Origin: Lactobacillus sp.
GTDB lineage: Bacteria > Bacillota > Bacilli > Lactobacillales > Lactobacillaceae
Length of the DNA stretch: 64,000 bases
Reading direction: 5' to 3'
Assembly (NCBI GenBank): GCA_022483245.1
Contig: JAKVNR010000001.1
Location: forward strand, 1,116,001-1,180,000
Below the pieces are notes generated by a model, which was not told the origin of the DNA, searched no databases, and saw nothing but the letters and a program-made list of their open reading frames with translations. Positions 16,829 through 27,348 of this stretch are shown piece after piece. Position 1 is the first letter of the stretch, and each line of letters begins with the position of its first letter. Made by a program: the position numbers and the translations under genes.

Positions 16829-17701
16829 ATGAAGAAGAAACTATTCGCCGTTTTAGCGGCCCTGTCCCTGGTCTTTACTTTATCGGCCTGCGGGCAATCC
16901 AAATCATCATCCAGCTCAAGCAGCAATGATGCTCGCTATGCGCGCTTGATGAAGCAAGGCAAGCAAGAAGCCCGCGACTATGACTATGATTCAGCTGAAG
17001 AAACTTTCGAGCGGGCTCAAGATGTCAAAAACACTTCTACTGCTCGTGCTTATGCTGAGCAAGCTGACAACATGGCCGAAGCCAAAGACGACATCAAAGA
17101 ATATGAATTTTCTGATGCTAAAGAAGCCTTAGCTGATGCCAAGAATCAAACCAACGGCTACTCAGTCATGACCGACCGGGCTGAAACTTTGCACAGCAAG
17201 ATTTCTACCGTCGTTCGCCGCTTCAAGCGCGACATTAACCCACTCAAGCGTGATGCCGCTGACGCCATTGATGACGGTGACTACCAATCAGCCATTGCTG
17301 ACTACGAAGAAATTCTCGATTTGCCATATATTAATGGCAAATACTACCGGAAGGTCAAAAAGCAGGTTAAGCGGCTCTTGGCTAATGCCCAAGAAAAAGC
17401 TGCTGCTCAAAAGCAAACAACGCAATCAACAACTACGTCATCTTCAAGCAGTGCTAGTTCGGCTCAAGGCGACCCAAGCCAAGGCAACAAGTCAGCCCCT
17501 GCTGGCTACGTTGTTGGCGGTCAAACCGTCTCAATGAGTGCTCGTGGTCAAATCCGCAGCCGTTTAACTGACTTAGGCTACAACCAAGCTCAATTTACTG
17601 ATGACCAAGTGGTTGGCATTTTCAACACCGCTTACAACAACGGTCACCAAAGCCCAGCTGAAATCACTAAAGATGACGTGGCTCAATACCTAGGCCAATA
17701 A
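16829..17701 (+). CDS. Lipoprotein, TPR-like helical repeats
   Basis: Lipobox LSAC; SSSSSS linker; AEETFERAQDV / AKEALADAKNQ repeats. Confidence 0.75.
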   Translation: MKKKLFAVLAALSLVFTLSACGQSKSSSSSSSNDARYARLMKQGKQEARDYDYDSAEETFERAQDVKNTSTARAYAEQADNMAEAKDDIKEYEFSDAKEALADAKNQTNGYSVMTDRAETLHSKISTVVRRFKRDINPLKRDAADAIDDGDYQSAIADYEEILDLPYINGKYYRKVKKQVKRLLANAQEKAAAQKQTTQSTTTSSSSSASSAQGDPSQGNKSAPAGYVVGGQTVSMSARGQIRSRLTDLGYNQAQFTDDQVVGIFNTAYNNGHQSPAEITKDDVAQYLGQ

Positions 17702-17769
17702 GGTGGCAGTTGCTTTTAACCGCTTAAGCACGTACAATAGCTATTGACTTTTATAATTGAAGATAAGGA

Positions 17770-18201
17770 GTGCGCACAACCTTGACTGAAGACGAAAAGA
17801 TGGAAGCTTCAACCGAAGAAAATGACGACATGCAAGTGATCATGCCTGAACCAAACCGGGTTGAAATGCCTAAGCACGAATTTAAAGACGAACCAGACTA
17901 CTTAAGCAACTTCGCTAACTTCTACATTGCCAAGTTTGGCGAAAGCGATTTGGAAATTATTCAGCTCTTTGATACGAGCAAGAATATGATCGACATCAAC
18001 GAATACTTAACCAACAACATTAACTTCACTCGCAAGGAATTGGTTAAGCACGCCCTTGGTGAACACGATTACAACTTCCAAAACCTGCTCGACGAAATGC
18101 AGAAGCAAACTGGTGTTGATCCTGAAGCCTTGAAAACCTATGAAGACTGGGACCACTGGTACGCTGAGCAACGTGGAAAAATTCAGCGGACGCTGTCTTA
18201 A
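17770..18201 (+). CDS. Hypothetical acidic protein (start uncertain; TTG at 17782 possible)
   Basis: ORF without recognised family. Confidence 0.5.
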   Translation: MRTTLTEDEKMEASTEENDDMQVIMPEPNRVEMPKHEFKDEPDYLSNFANFYIAKFGESDLEIIQLFDTSKNMIDINEYLTNNINFTRKELVKHALGEHDYNFQNLLDEMQKQTGVDPEALKTYEDWDHWYAEQRGKIQRTLS

Positions 18202-18312
18202 TAAAAAGTACTTGCTTTGCCTGGCTTTTTAGTCAAGAATAGGATTAAAAGGGGAATGTCAAATGGCATTCTTTTTTTATTAGCTTTGGCGACAAGCTGG
18301 AGGAATGAATAG

Positions 18313-20355
18313 ATGGATTAAAAGAAATTCAATCGCCTGAGTGCGGCTGGGTTATTGATTACGATCGGGATTGTGTACGGCGATATTGGTACCAGTCCCC
18401 TTTATGTAATGAAATCAATCCTGGCTGGCAACGGCGGGATTGGCAACGTTAACCGCGATTTCGTACTAGGGGCAATTTCCCTAGTGCTGTGGACGGTGAC
18501 TTTATTGACCACCATTCAAACTGTGGTCATCGCGTTAAAAGCAACTAACCACGGTGAAGGTGGCCTCTTTGCCCTTTATGCTTTAATTAGAAAGCGGGCC
18601 AAGTGGCTGGTGATCCCGGCCCTAGTCGGTGGGGCAGCAATTTTGGCTGACGGGACGTTAACCCCAGCCGTAACTGTAACCACCTCAATTGAAGGTTTGA
18701 AGGGCATGAAGTTCGGCAGCGGCAATATTCCGGTGTCGAACCAGACCCAAGTTATCATCATTACGGTGACGATTTTGCTGCTGCTGTTTTTAATCCAGCG
18801 CAGCGGGACTAGCGTAATTGGTAAGGCCTTTGGCCCAATCATGTTCGTCTGGTTCACCTTCTTAGGTGTCATTGGCGTGATTAACATGTCTGGCGACTGG
18901 TCAATTTTAGCAGCGATCAACCCTTACTATGCAATCAAGCTGCTCTTTAGCCCTGACAATAAAGCCGGGATCTTTATTTTGGGATCAGTCTTCCTAGCGA
19001 CAACTGGTGCCGAGGCCCTGTACTCTGATGTCGGCCACGTCGGCAAGAGCAATATTTTAGGATCTTGGCCATACGTCTTTATTTGCCTGGCTTTGAACTA
19101 CTTCGGTCAAGGCGTCTGGATCCTAAACCACCCGCACTACCAAGCAACAAGCGGCGAATTAAACCCATTCTTTACGATGATTCCTGCCAACTGGCGTTTA
19201 TTTGGGATCATTTTAGCAACAATCGCAGCCGTTATTGCTTCGCAGGCTTTAATTACTGGTTCCTTTACTCTGGTATCCGAAGCCATTCAGTTGAAGTTCT
19301 TGCCGCGGATGCGGATCGTCTTCCCATCAAATCAACAAGGGCAGATTTATATCCCATCTGTTAACAAGATGATCTGTGTGGCTACGATCGGTATCGTGCT
19401 CTTCTTCCAGACTTCTGGCAACATGGAAGCAGCTTATGGTTTGTCCATTACGATTTCCATGCTGGCTACGACTTTGATGCTGTTTGAATGGCTGCGCGAA
19501 AAAGGCGTCAACATGCTGTGGAGCGGTTTGTTCTTAATCGTCTTTGGCGTCATCAACGTGATCTTCTTCCTGTCCTGCATGTCCAAGTTCACCCGTGGCG
19601 GCTGGGTATCACTCTTGATCGCTGGCCTGATCGGCGCAGTTATGTACATCTGGTACTTTGGGAACAAGGTCCGCGACAAACGGGAAAACAAGAATTCTTA
19701 TGTCAGCCTGCCAGATTATGTCGACTTGCTGACTGAATTAAGTCACGATTCTGACTACCCAACTTATGCAACTAACTTAGTTTTCATGGCCAAAGTTAAG
19801 TATGACCGCTTCATTAAGCGCGAAATCATGTATTCGATTTTGGATAAACGGCCAAAACGGGCACATGCTTACTGGTTCGTGACAGTTAATATTACTGACG
19901 ATCCATTTACCGCTGAATACGCCATCAACACCTTTGGCACTAAGAACGTCATCAACATTCAGTTGTTCTTGGGCTTCAAGCAGCAGCAACGAGTTAACGT
20001 TTACCTGCGGCAGATCGTCCATGATTTGATTAAAGATGGCACGATTGAATCATAGCCGCAGAAGTACACGACAACACCAGGACGTGATGTCGGCGACTTC
20101 TCCTTCGTTATCGTGCAAGACGTCATCAGCCCTGAAACTGAATTGACTAGCTACGAAAGCTTTATTATTAAAGCGCGGGTTTGGTTGCAAAATATGTCAT
20201 CCAACCCTGCTTCTTGTTTTGGCTTGGACTTCTCTAACACCGTAATTGAACGGGTACCATTGATCTTAGGATCGCATAAGCCGTTCTACATCAACCGCAT
20301 TCCGGCTGATAAATATCGGAAGATCAAAGAGAAGAACGACCAACAACATATGTAA
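18313..20355 (+). pseudogene. kup: KUP potassium transporter with two in-frame stop codons (TAA 18319-18321, TAG 20053-20055)
   Basis: [32 protein letters not shown]...DGTIES*PQKYTTTPGRDVGDFSFV...; single continuous frame apart from the stops. Confidence 0.9.
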
Positions 20356-20358
20356 ATT

Positions 20359-20392
20359 AAAAGGCTTAATCACAAACGTGGTTAAGCCTTTT
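20359..20392 (+). terminator. Terminator after kup
   Basis: AAAGGCTTAA...TTAAGCCTTTTT. Confidence 0.8.
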
Positions 20393-20503
20393 TGCATACG
20401 TAAATTTAATAGTGTTGTCGAATTTTATACTTTTTTATACTTTTTCTCCATCAAAAAAGACCCAGTCAGACGACTGAGCCTTTTCGTTTGCAGCAATTTT
20501 TAG

Positions 20504-20776
20504 CTACTCGCCAGCTTTAGCTTTTGCAGCACTGAAGATCTCTTCTCCATTTCGCTTAAGTACTTCCTCCGCGCGTTCAAGCTGATGAACGCTCAGACCA
20601 GAATTTGACAGCAGCTGGTAGTCAGGCAGAGAGAACTGCGCTTCTGTGAAGCCATGCACAGTTGGATGCTTGAAAGATACAATTACCTTCGAGCCACCTG
20701 GCATCGAACTATCAGGAATCAATTCACTATAAGTAATATTTACATGCCCCGGAAACGCGGCATAGGGATTAGACAC
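20504..20776 (-). CDS. Hypothetical protein, GTG start
   Basis: RBS gaggagg-atatt-GTG; VSNPYAAFPGHVNITYSELIPDSSMPGG. Confidence 0.55.
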   Translation of the reverse strand: MSNPYAAFPGHVNITYSELIPDSSMPGGSKVIVSFKHPTVHGFTEAQFSLPDYQLLSNSGLSVHQLERAEEVLKRNGEEIFSAAKAKAGE

Positions 20777-20914
20777 AATATCCTCCTCAATAATTCTATA
20801 AAAAATTGCTTGTAAAAAAATTAACAATTAACGATTATATTATAACAAATTATAACAAAAAAGGCGTCTCACAAGGAGACGTCTTTTTTAATTGTTAGTC
20901 GTTAAACTAATAAA

Positions 20915-22573
20915 TTAGCTTAATTCCTTAACAATGTTTTGCAAAGTTTGCTTTGCTTCTGGTTGGATAGTTTGGGTTGGGTGTTCCTTGTCGTAAGTGT
21001 TCAACCAGTTCAGACGGTCAGTCATACGAGCAACTAAAGTTTCTTGGTAGTTCTTGTCGTCTAACTTAACTTCGTAACCCTTGATTGGCAAGTATGAAAC
21101 GCCCTTGAAGTTGCCGAATGGCTTCCAGTCACTGTCAGTGATAGTGCCGTTAGCTAATTCTTCAACGATTTGCTTAGTGATTTCCTTAGGAATGTCTTGA
21201 CCCATGAATGCGTCAGTGTTCAGAACGTAGCAGCCTGCACCACGTTTTTCGAACAATTCCTTAAAGTCAGCGTAGTCTTCTGGAAGTGGGAAGGCACGGA
21301 ATGGGTCAGCAAATGGTTCGATAACCAGGGTGTTCATGTCAAAGCCTTCTGGCAAGTTTTCAGCTGAAGTACGCTTAGTAGCCAGAGTCAAGCCCATAGT
21401 AGTAGCCAGAACTGGGTCATCGATCTTCAATACTGGAGGTAATGAACCATCCTTCATGATCCAGAACAGAGCTGAAATAGGGGTCTTTTCGTAGTCAACA
21501 CGGTGTGCTGAAGTGTAACGGGTCTTGATAACACGACCGTTGTTGTTACGCAAGTCTTCGGTTACCAGAACCTTCTTGCCTTCGTTGTTCAGAGTTACAG
21601 CACAGTTCATAACTGTAGTGTAGTACTTGGTCTCGTGGTGACCTGCTGGGTAGTCGTGGGTCTTGTCGAAGTATGATGGTTCCAAAGCAACTGATGAACC
21701 GTCAACACGTGAAATGATAAATGCGTCATCGTGTAAAACAGTGATGTCGTATTTGCCATCGTACATTTCGTGAGTCAAAGTTGACTTACCTGAACCTGAC
21801 AAGCCGTAGAATGCGAAGGTCTTGTCTTCTTTGTCAGTGAAGTGGAATGACTTTTCACCACCGTGGCAAGCTGCGTAGCCGTTACGGTGAGCAAGAGCCC
21901 AAGCTAAAGTCAAAGTACCCTTCTTCAATTCACCGAAGTAACGCAGTGAGAAGACAGCAGCACAGTTATGTGCAGCGTCAAATACAGCGAAGCCTTCTGG
22001 GTGATCGTCGTCCTTAACGTTAGGGTCTAAGTAGAAGTAAATGTCGCTTTCGTTGTAGTGCTTTGACTTAGCGTACATCTTCTTAGCTTCTTCATCGAAG
22101 AATTGGAAGTTCAAGATGTATGACAACATGTTGAAGGCGTAGTTAGTAGGCATCATAATGTGAGCCTTAACAGTAAAGGTTGGGTCCAAACCAACTAATA
22201 CAGTAGCCTTCAAGAATTGTTCGTCATGACCCTTGAAGATGTCTTCACGAAGGTTGCCAGCTAATGCTTCTGCATCTTCGTTAGGATCATCAGTAAAGTG
22301 ACGAGCTGAAGCAGTACGGCCTAAAATCTTACCGTGGTTGTATACTAATTGCTTAGCATCTTCTGGCAGGCCTAATTCCTTAGTGTGCAGAATTGGCAAA
22401 TCAGTCTTAATAACGCCTGATTGCTTTTCAGCTAAGTAGTAAGCTTCAGCAACACTAGTAATTTCGTGAACGTTGTTGCCGTAGAAAGCACTTTCAATCG
22501 TTGCACGAACCCGGCTAAATTGCGGGTTGTTCTTTCTTAATTCATCGTCTGAATAAGTTCCTTGTGTACTCAT
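20915..22573 (-). CDS. pckA: Phosphoenolpyruvate carboxykinase (ATP)
   Basis: AFYGLSGSGKSTLTHEMYD...ITVLHDDAFII. Confidence 0.93.
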   Translation of the reverse strand: MSTQGTYSDDELRKNNPQFSRVRATIESAFYGNNVHEITSVAEAYYLAEKQSGVIKTDLPILHTKELGLPEDAKQLVYNHGKILGRTASARHFTDDPNEDAEALAGNLREDIFKGHDEQFLKATVLVGLDPTFTVKAHIMMPTNYAFNMLSYILNFQFFDEEAKKMYAKSKHYNESDIYFYLDPNVKDDDHPEGFAVFDAAHNCAAVFSLRYFGELKKGTLTLAWALAHRNGYAACHGGEKSFHFTDKEDKTFAFYGLSGSGKSTLTHEMYDGKYDITVLHDDAFIISRVDGSSVALEPSYFDKTHDYPAGHHETKYYTTVMNCAVTLNNEGKKVLVTEDLRNNNGRVIKTRYTSAHRVDYEKTPISALFWIMKDGSLPPVLKIDDPVLATTMGLTLATKRTSAENLPEGFDMNTLVIEPFADPFRAFPLPEDYADFKELFEKRGAGCYVLNTDAFMGQDIPKEITKQIVEELANGTITDSDWKPFGNFKGVSYLPIKGYEVKLDDKNYQETLVARMTDRLNWLNTYDKEHPTQTIQPEAKQTLQNIVKELS

Positions 22574-22715
22574 TAATTTCCCTCCTAGGAAACACGAAAA
22601 AAATAATTCTCGCTTACGTGTAAATCATATCACAAGCGCCAAAAGTTAACAATCTAAAAGCACAAAAAGACCGGACGCTCGCAAGTGAACTTCCGGTCTT
22701 AATTCGATTTCAGTT

Positions 22716-24674
22716 TTACCAGATTTTTACTCGGTCAGTTGGGTCTAAATACATCCCATCGCCTGGTTTAACGTCAAAAGCTTCATAGAAGTCATCTTGA
22801 CATTGCGACTGCACATTTGCCCGCAGTGGGCCAGGTGCGTGGACATCAACAGCCAGCAAAGTCGTCATTAACTCTGGCGACATCTTGTCTGCCCACACTC
22901 GCGCAAAGTTAGTAAACAGTTCCTTTAAATTACAATCTGCTTCACCCTTGCAGGCTTCAACTGCGGCAGTCAACCCGCCTTGGTCGGCAATATTTTCAGA
23001 GACAATTTGTTTGCCATTTAACTTGCCTGTACCATAAGTCAGACCATCAAATAAGGCAATTTCTTCTTTAGTTCGATCTTCGAACTCCATAAAGTCAGCC
23101 TTGGTCCACCAATTCTTCATATTGCCGAATTCGTCAAATTTCGCCCCATTATTGTCAAAAGCATGCGAAATTTCATGAGCAATCACCGTCCCAATACCGC
23201 CGTAGTTAGCACTACGTGACTGGTGAACATCATAGAACGGCTTTTGCAAGATGGCAGCTGGGAAAGTCAAATCATTGCGGGCTGGATCATAGCAAGCATT
23301 GACCAAGTTGCCTGGCATAGCCCATAAAGTCCGGTCGACTTCCCGATGCAGCTGCTCCAAATTGTAGTTAACAGCAACCGCCGCTGCTGCCCGTTCATTT
23401 GAATACAAACTGCCACCTGCACTAGCTGGCACAATCTGGAAGCGGTTATAAATTTCTTCAATTTTGTCTGGATAGCCAATCTTTAAGACTAAAGCCTTCA
23501 GTTTGACAATGGCATGCTCAATCGTATCTTTCGACAGCCAATTGTTGTTAGCTAGCCGCTGTTCATAGACCGTCAGCATCCGCTTGATCATGTCTTCAAC
23601 GTCTTTTTTAGCGGCTTCACCGAAGTATTTTTGACCATAGTACACGCCGACAACTTCAGAGAACATCCCGTTAGCCAAATGATAAGCTTGCTTAGTCTGT
23701 GAAGTTAGTTCCTTTTGACCAGTCAATGCTTGGCTAAATGGAAAAGCAGCTTCCCGGAATTCTTGCGACAAGTAGCTGGCTGCGCCGTTAATGTACTTCA
23801 CCAGCAGCCAAGCCTTGATCTTCGGAAATTCTGGTTCACTCAGCAATTTATTGGCATGCTTCAAGTAGCCTGGGTCCTGCACGATAATTCGGTCAGGCAG
23901 TTCGCCAAAGAGTTCCTGCAAGAAGTAATCAGCTTTGAAGTCCGCAAATTGCTTAACAAAGTCTGACGTCTTCATCGGGTTGTAGCTAGCTGGGTAGTCA
24001 GCCCATTCTTCGTTAGACTTAACTACCGCTGCTACTTCAGCATCGTAAGCCATGCCCACTGTTGTAATTTGCCGAGCAACATCCAGGGTAAAGCCAGCCA
24101 TCGTCAATAGTTTAACGGTTTGCTGCTTTAAAATTTCCTGCAGGTGGTCACCAGTTTTGGTCCCATATTGAGTTTTATCAGGCAGGAAAATATCTGGGCC
24201 TGAAGTTTGCAGGACGTTAATTTTGGTGTTTTTCATATCAGCATCAACACTGAATGAAATTGGCAAAGTAAACCCAGCCTTAAACAAATCAGCAGCCTTC
24301 AAGTTAAAGTCGCTCATGTCGCGCAGGCTGCGGAGCAAATTCAGGTCAGCCCTGATTGGATCTGCACCGTCAGCGTTACGTTTATCAAAGTCGCCAGCTA
24401 ATTTATACAGAGCAACGGCCTTGTCAAAATTAGGTACATCTGGCAACTCTTGTTTGCCGCTGGCAAAATCTGCAAAATCGTCCAGCATGTGCTTTTCAAC
24501 GGCTAAGCTGATCTCATCAAAACTACCCGTGCTTGGCCGGTCAGCAGGAATTTTCGCCTGCTTAATCCAGGCAGAATTCACCGCCAGGTATAAATTATCC
24601 TGCGGACGGATATTATCAGCTGGTTTAGTAATATCGCCAGCCCCGCCGCGAATTGTTTGCATTTTATTCAACAT
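22716..24674 (-). CDS. pepO: M13 family endopeptidase (PepO type)
   Basis: VIAHEISHAFDNNGAKFDEFGN (HExxH) and ENIADQGGL. Confidence 0.93.
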   Translation of the reverse strand: MLNKMQTIRGGAGDITKPADNIRPQDNLYLAVNSAWIKQAKIPADRPSTGSFDEISLAVEKHMLDDFADFASGKQELPDVPNFDKAVALYKLAGDFDKRNADGADPIRADLNLLRSLRDMSDFNLKAADLFKAGFTLPISFSVDADMKNTKINVLQTSGPDIFLPDKTQYGTKTGDHLQEILKQQTVKLLTMAGFTLDVARQITTVGMAYDAEVAAVVKSNEEWADYPASYNPMKTSDFVKQFADFKADYFLQELFGELPDRIIVQDPGYLKHANKLLSEPEFPKIKAWLLVKYINGAASYLSQEFREAAFPFSQALTGQKELTSQTKQAYHLANGMFSEVVGVYYGQKYFGEAAKKDVEDMIKRMLTVYEQRLANNNWLSKDTIEHAIVKLKALVLKIGYPDKIEEIYNRFQIVPASAGGSLYSNERAAAAVAVNYNLEQLHREVDRTLWAMPGNLVNACYDPARNDLTFPAAILQKPFYDVHQSRSANYGGIGTVIAHEISHAFDNNGAKFDEFGNMKNWWTKADFMEFEDRTKEEIALFDGLTYGTGKLNGKQIVSENIADQGGLTAAVEACKGEADCNLKELFTNFARVWADKMSPELMTTLLAVDVHAPGPLRANVQSQCQDDFYEAFDVKPGDGMYLDPTDRVKIW

Positions 24675-24724
24675 TTGTTTCCATCCTTCTATCTAAAAGC
24701 GCTTACATTCATTATATGATTAGC

Positions 24725-25966
24725 TTAGCGCTTATACAACGTCAGCTGATCGCGCAGGTGACGATGAAGCGGCAACAGACAGACAACTAGCAGGCAAATT
24801 GCGATCGCAGCAATGATAAACAGCGGCAAATAGCCGAGCTGGTCAATGACCAAACCGCCAAACATCGGCCCAAAGGCTCGGCCAATTGAACTGGCCACCA
24901 TTGTTTCACCTTGGTATTTACCCTTTGAAGAAATCGGCGACAAGTCGTTCACATAGGCTGGAATCGCAGGAAAGGCCGTCGCTTCGCCTAAAGTCAGAAT
25001 AATCATTGAAAAAGCAAAATGCCCGAAATCTTTAGCAAAAATCAAAGTCACAAAGGACAAAGAAAACATGCACAATCCGAAAATAATTTGGTGAAAGGCG
25101 GTTTTAAAAATACGCTGGAACCGGGTTAAAATTGCCTGAATAATCACGATTTCGCCAGCATTGAGCGTCCACAACAAACTATACAAGTGAAACGGAATAC
25201 CTAATGACACCATGTAAACTGACAGGTTTGATTCCCAGTTCATGTACATCAGCCAAGTTACAGCTAAAGCAGTGAAAAAGCCCAAGGTTAAAGTCCAGTT
25301 TGGTTTTGGCATCGGTACAAATTTCTGCTTTTCGCCATGTGCCTCACGCGCCTTGCGGGCCTTGTGGTAAGCAATAATTGGCCGGTAATGGAAGACAACG
25401 TTGAAACCGACAAAGACAAAGAGCAGGCCAGCAATGACGAATAGCAGCGTTACTGAGTAGTCATACAAGTAACCAACGATTAACGTACCCAGGACCACGC
25501 CCAAGTTTTGTGAAAAGTACAAAATCGTGAACACGTAGCGGCCCGGATGTTTTTTCAAGGAAGTGGCGATCGAGTTGATTAAAGTTCCGTTCCACCCGCC
25601 TAAAAAACCGGTCAAAGTCAGCCAAATCCAGTATTCTGGCCAGCCATGGAACATCGCCAGCAAAAATAGGACAGCCGCATCAGTGAATGTCCCAAAAATC
25701 ATTAGCGGATACGGATTGTAGCGGTCATAGAGCCGGCCAGCTAAAAACGAAGCGACAATGTTGCCGGCACAGTTGCAAAACAGGACGACCCCAATCATCG
25801 ACAAGGAAATATGGAGCTGCTTGTTCAGGTAAACAGAAGTCAGCGGCCAAACGAAACTGGCACCGATCCAAGTCAGCAATTCACCGATAAACAGCCACAC
25901 CAAACTGATTTCTTTTAGTTGCTTTTGTCCTCTTTTCATACACTCCTCCTGCTCTAAAATATACAA
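24725..25966 (-). CDS. MFS transporter
   Basis: About 12 TM segments; FLAGRLYDRYNPYPLM. Confidence 0.85.
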   Translation of the reverse strand: MYILEQEECMKRGQKQLKEISLVWLFIGELLTWIGASFVWPLTSVYLNKQLHISLSMIGVVLFCNCAGNIVASFLAGRLYDRYNPYPLMIFGTFTDAAVLFLLAMFHGWPEYWIWLTLTGFLGGWNGTLINSIATSLKKHPGRYVFTILYFSQNLGVVLGTLIVGYLYDYSVTLLFVIAGLLFVFVGFNVVFHYRPIIAYHKARKAREAHGEKQKFVPMPKPNWTLTLGFFTALAVTWLMYMNWESNLSVYMVSLGIPFHLYSLLWTLNAGEIVIIQAILTRFQRIFKTAFHQIIFGLCMFSLSFVTLIFAKDFGHFAFSMIILTLGEATAFPAIPAYVNDLSPISSKGKYQGETMVASSIGRAFGPMFGGLVIDQLGYLPLFIIAAIAICLLVVCLLPLHRHLRDQLTLYKR

Positions 25967-26067
25967 AACCTAGTCTAGCAATTTTTAATCTTTTTTTCAC
26001 CCTTATGCAAAAAGACTTCCAAACTCTGTGTCAGGAAGTCTTTTCAATCTTAAGTTAGATTATTAGC

Positions 26068-27330
26068 CTAATTCTTCTCGAAAAATTGGCCCTTGTTTAC
26101 TTCAAAGTAAGTCTTATACCGCTTCTTGTAGCCATTGTACATGTGCTTCATCAGCAGCCAGCGCATGACCGATTTGTCCCGGTCGTAGAAGACAGTCGTA
26201 CCCCACCGGCCAGCGTCCAGCAGTTGATCAGCTTCACGCTTAGCAGCATTATCAACCGCATATTGGCCAAAGAGTTTCTTCGGCAAGCCCAGCCACAAAA
26301 CGCGCTTGCTTGGGTCTTCATTGCCGTACACAACTTCTTTGTCAGCTAAAGTCTTGTCAATATAGTCTTCGACATACCACTTAGCCAAGTTGTAACCAGT
26401 CAATGTGACATAGAAGCTAGACCGGCCTTGACGCAGATTGATTTCAAAGAACTTGTATTGGCCATCGCGGACATCGTACTTAATGTCGAAGTTAGCCATC
26501 CCGACATAATTAATTTGTTCCAAAAAGTTCTTAACTTGGTCATACAGTTTTTGATCATAAGCAGGCAAAATAGCCATGTAGTTCCCAATTGATTGCGGGG
26601 TTGGGTCTTCCAGCAGTGGGTGGCCCAAGCACATCATCTTCACATGATGGTTTTGGTCAACATAAGCATTCAGCACCCGCATGTTGGAATCATCGCCAGG
26701 GATAAAGTCCTGCAGGATCAAATCAGCCTTGTAGCCGTTGTTATAGATCTTGCCGACAATATCAGCCAGTTCTTCTTCACTCTTAATCGTAAAGGTCTTT
26801 TTGCGGCCTTCAAATTGTACATTCAGCCAAGAAACTGGATCTTCTGGTTTTAATTCAACTGGGTAATTGAACGGAATGTCCAAGTAGTTTTCAGCCTTAA
26901 AGTCAGCCAAAGTAATAATCTTGGTCTTTGGGTATGGCAGACCGTATTCTTCAGCCACTTGGTAAAAGTTTTCCTTGGAAATCAGCTTTTGCAGCAAGTC
27001 ATATTCAATGTAAGGCACGATAAAGTGCTTGGACAATTCTTCCTTGTGCTTGGAAAGCAGTTCAGCATACCCATCACCGCAAGCAATTAAAATCACTGGC
27101 TTTTTGCTATCTGCAAATTCAGCCTCTTTTTGCCGCATCACTTGCATAAAAACAGGATCAGCGTCAAAGCCGGCGTGAGTTTCCACCGTTACAATCTTTG
27201 AGTAGCGGGTTGCAGCCAGCTGTACACTAGCGATAGCCTGCACATGGATTCCGTATGCTTCGTTAAATGACCGGGCCATCCCATAAACATTAATGTCTGA
27301 GCCCAATAAAATTGGAATAAAATCTGCCAT
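26068..27330 (-). CDS. ATP-grasp carboxylate-amine ligase, candidate peptidoglycan D-aspartate ligase
   Basis: ATP-grasp motifs YPVELKPEDPVSW, LILQDFIPGDDSNMRVL, FFEINLRQGRSSFYVTLTGYNL. Confidence 0.75.
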   Translation of the reverse strand: MADFIPILLGSDINVYGMARSFNEAYGIHVQAIASVQLAATRYSKIVTVETHAGFDADPVFMQVMRQKEAEFADSKKPVILIACGDGYAELLSKHKEELSKHFIVPYIEYDLLQKLISKENFYQVAEEYGLPYPKTKIITLADFKAENYLDIPFNYPVELKPEDPVSWLNVQFEGRKKTFTIKSEEELADIVGKIYNNGYKADLILQDFIPGDDSNMRVLNAYVDQNHHVKMMCLGHPLLEDPTPQSIGNYMAILPAYDQKLYDQVKNFLEQINYVGMANFDIKYDVRDGQYKFFEINLRQGRSSFYVTLTGYNLAKWYVEDYIDKTLADKEVVYGNEDPSKRVLWLGLPKKLFGQYAVDNAAKREADQLLDAGRWGTTVFYDRDKSVMRWLLMKHMYNGYKKRYKTYFEVNKGQFFEKN

Positions 27331-27348
27331 TGCGTCTGCTTCCTTATC

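Noticed and set aside
19065-19364. Alternative-frame ORFs inside kup, pepO, asnB, brnQ and similar genes
   Set aside because: Shadow ORFs overlapping well-supported genes, no RBS or family signal.
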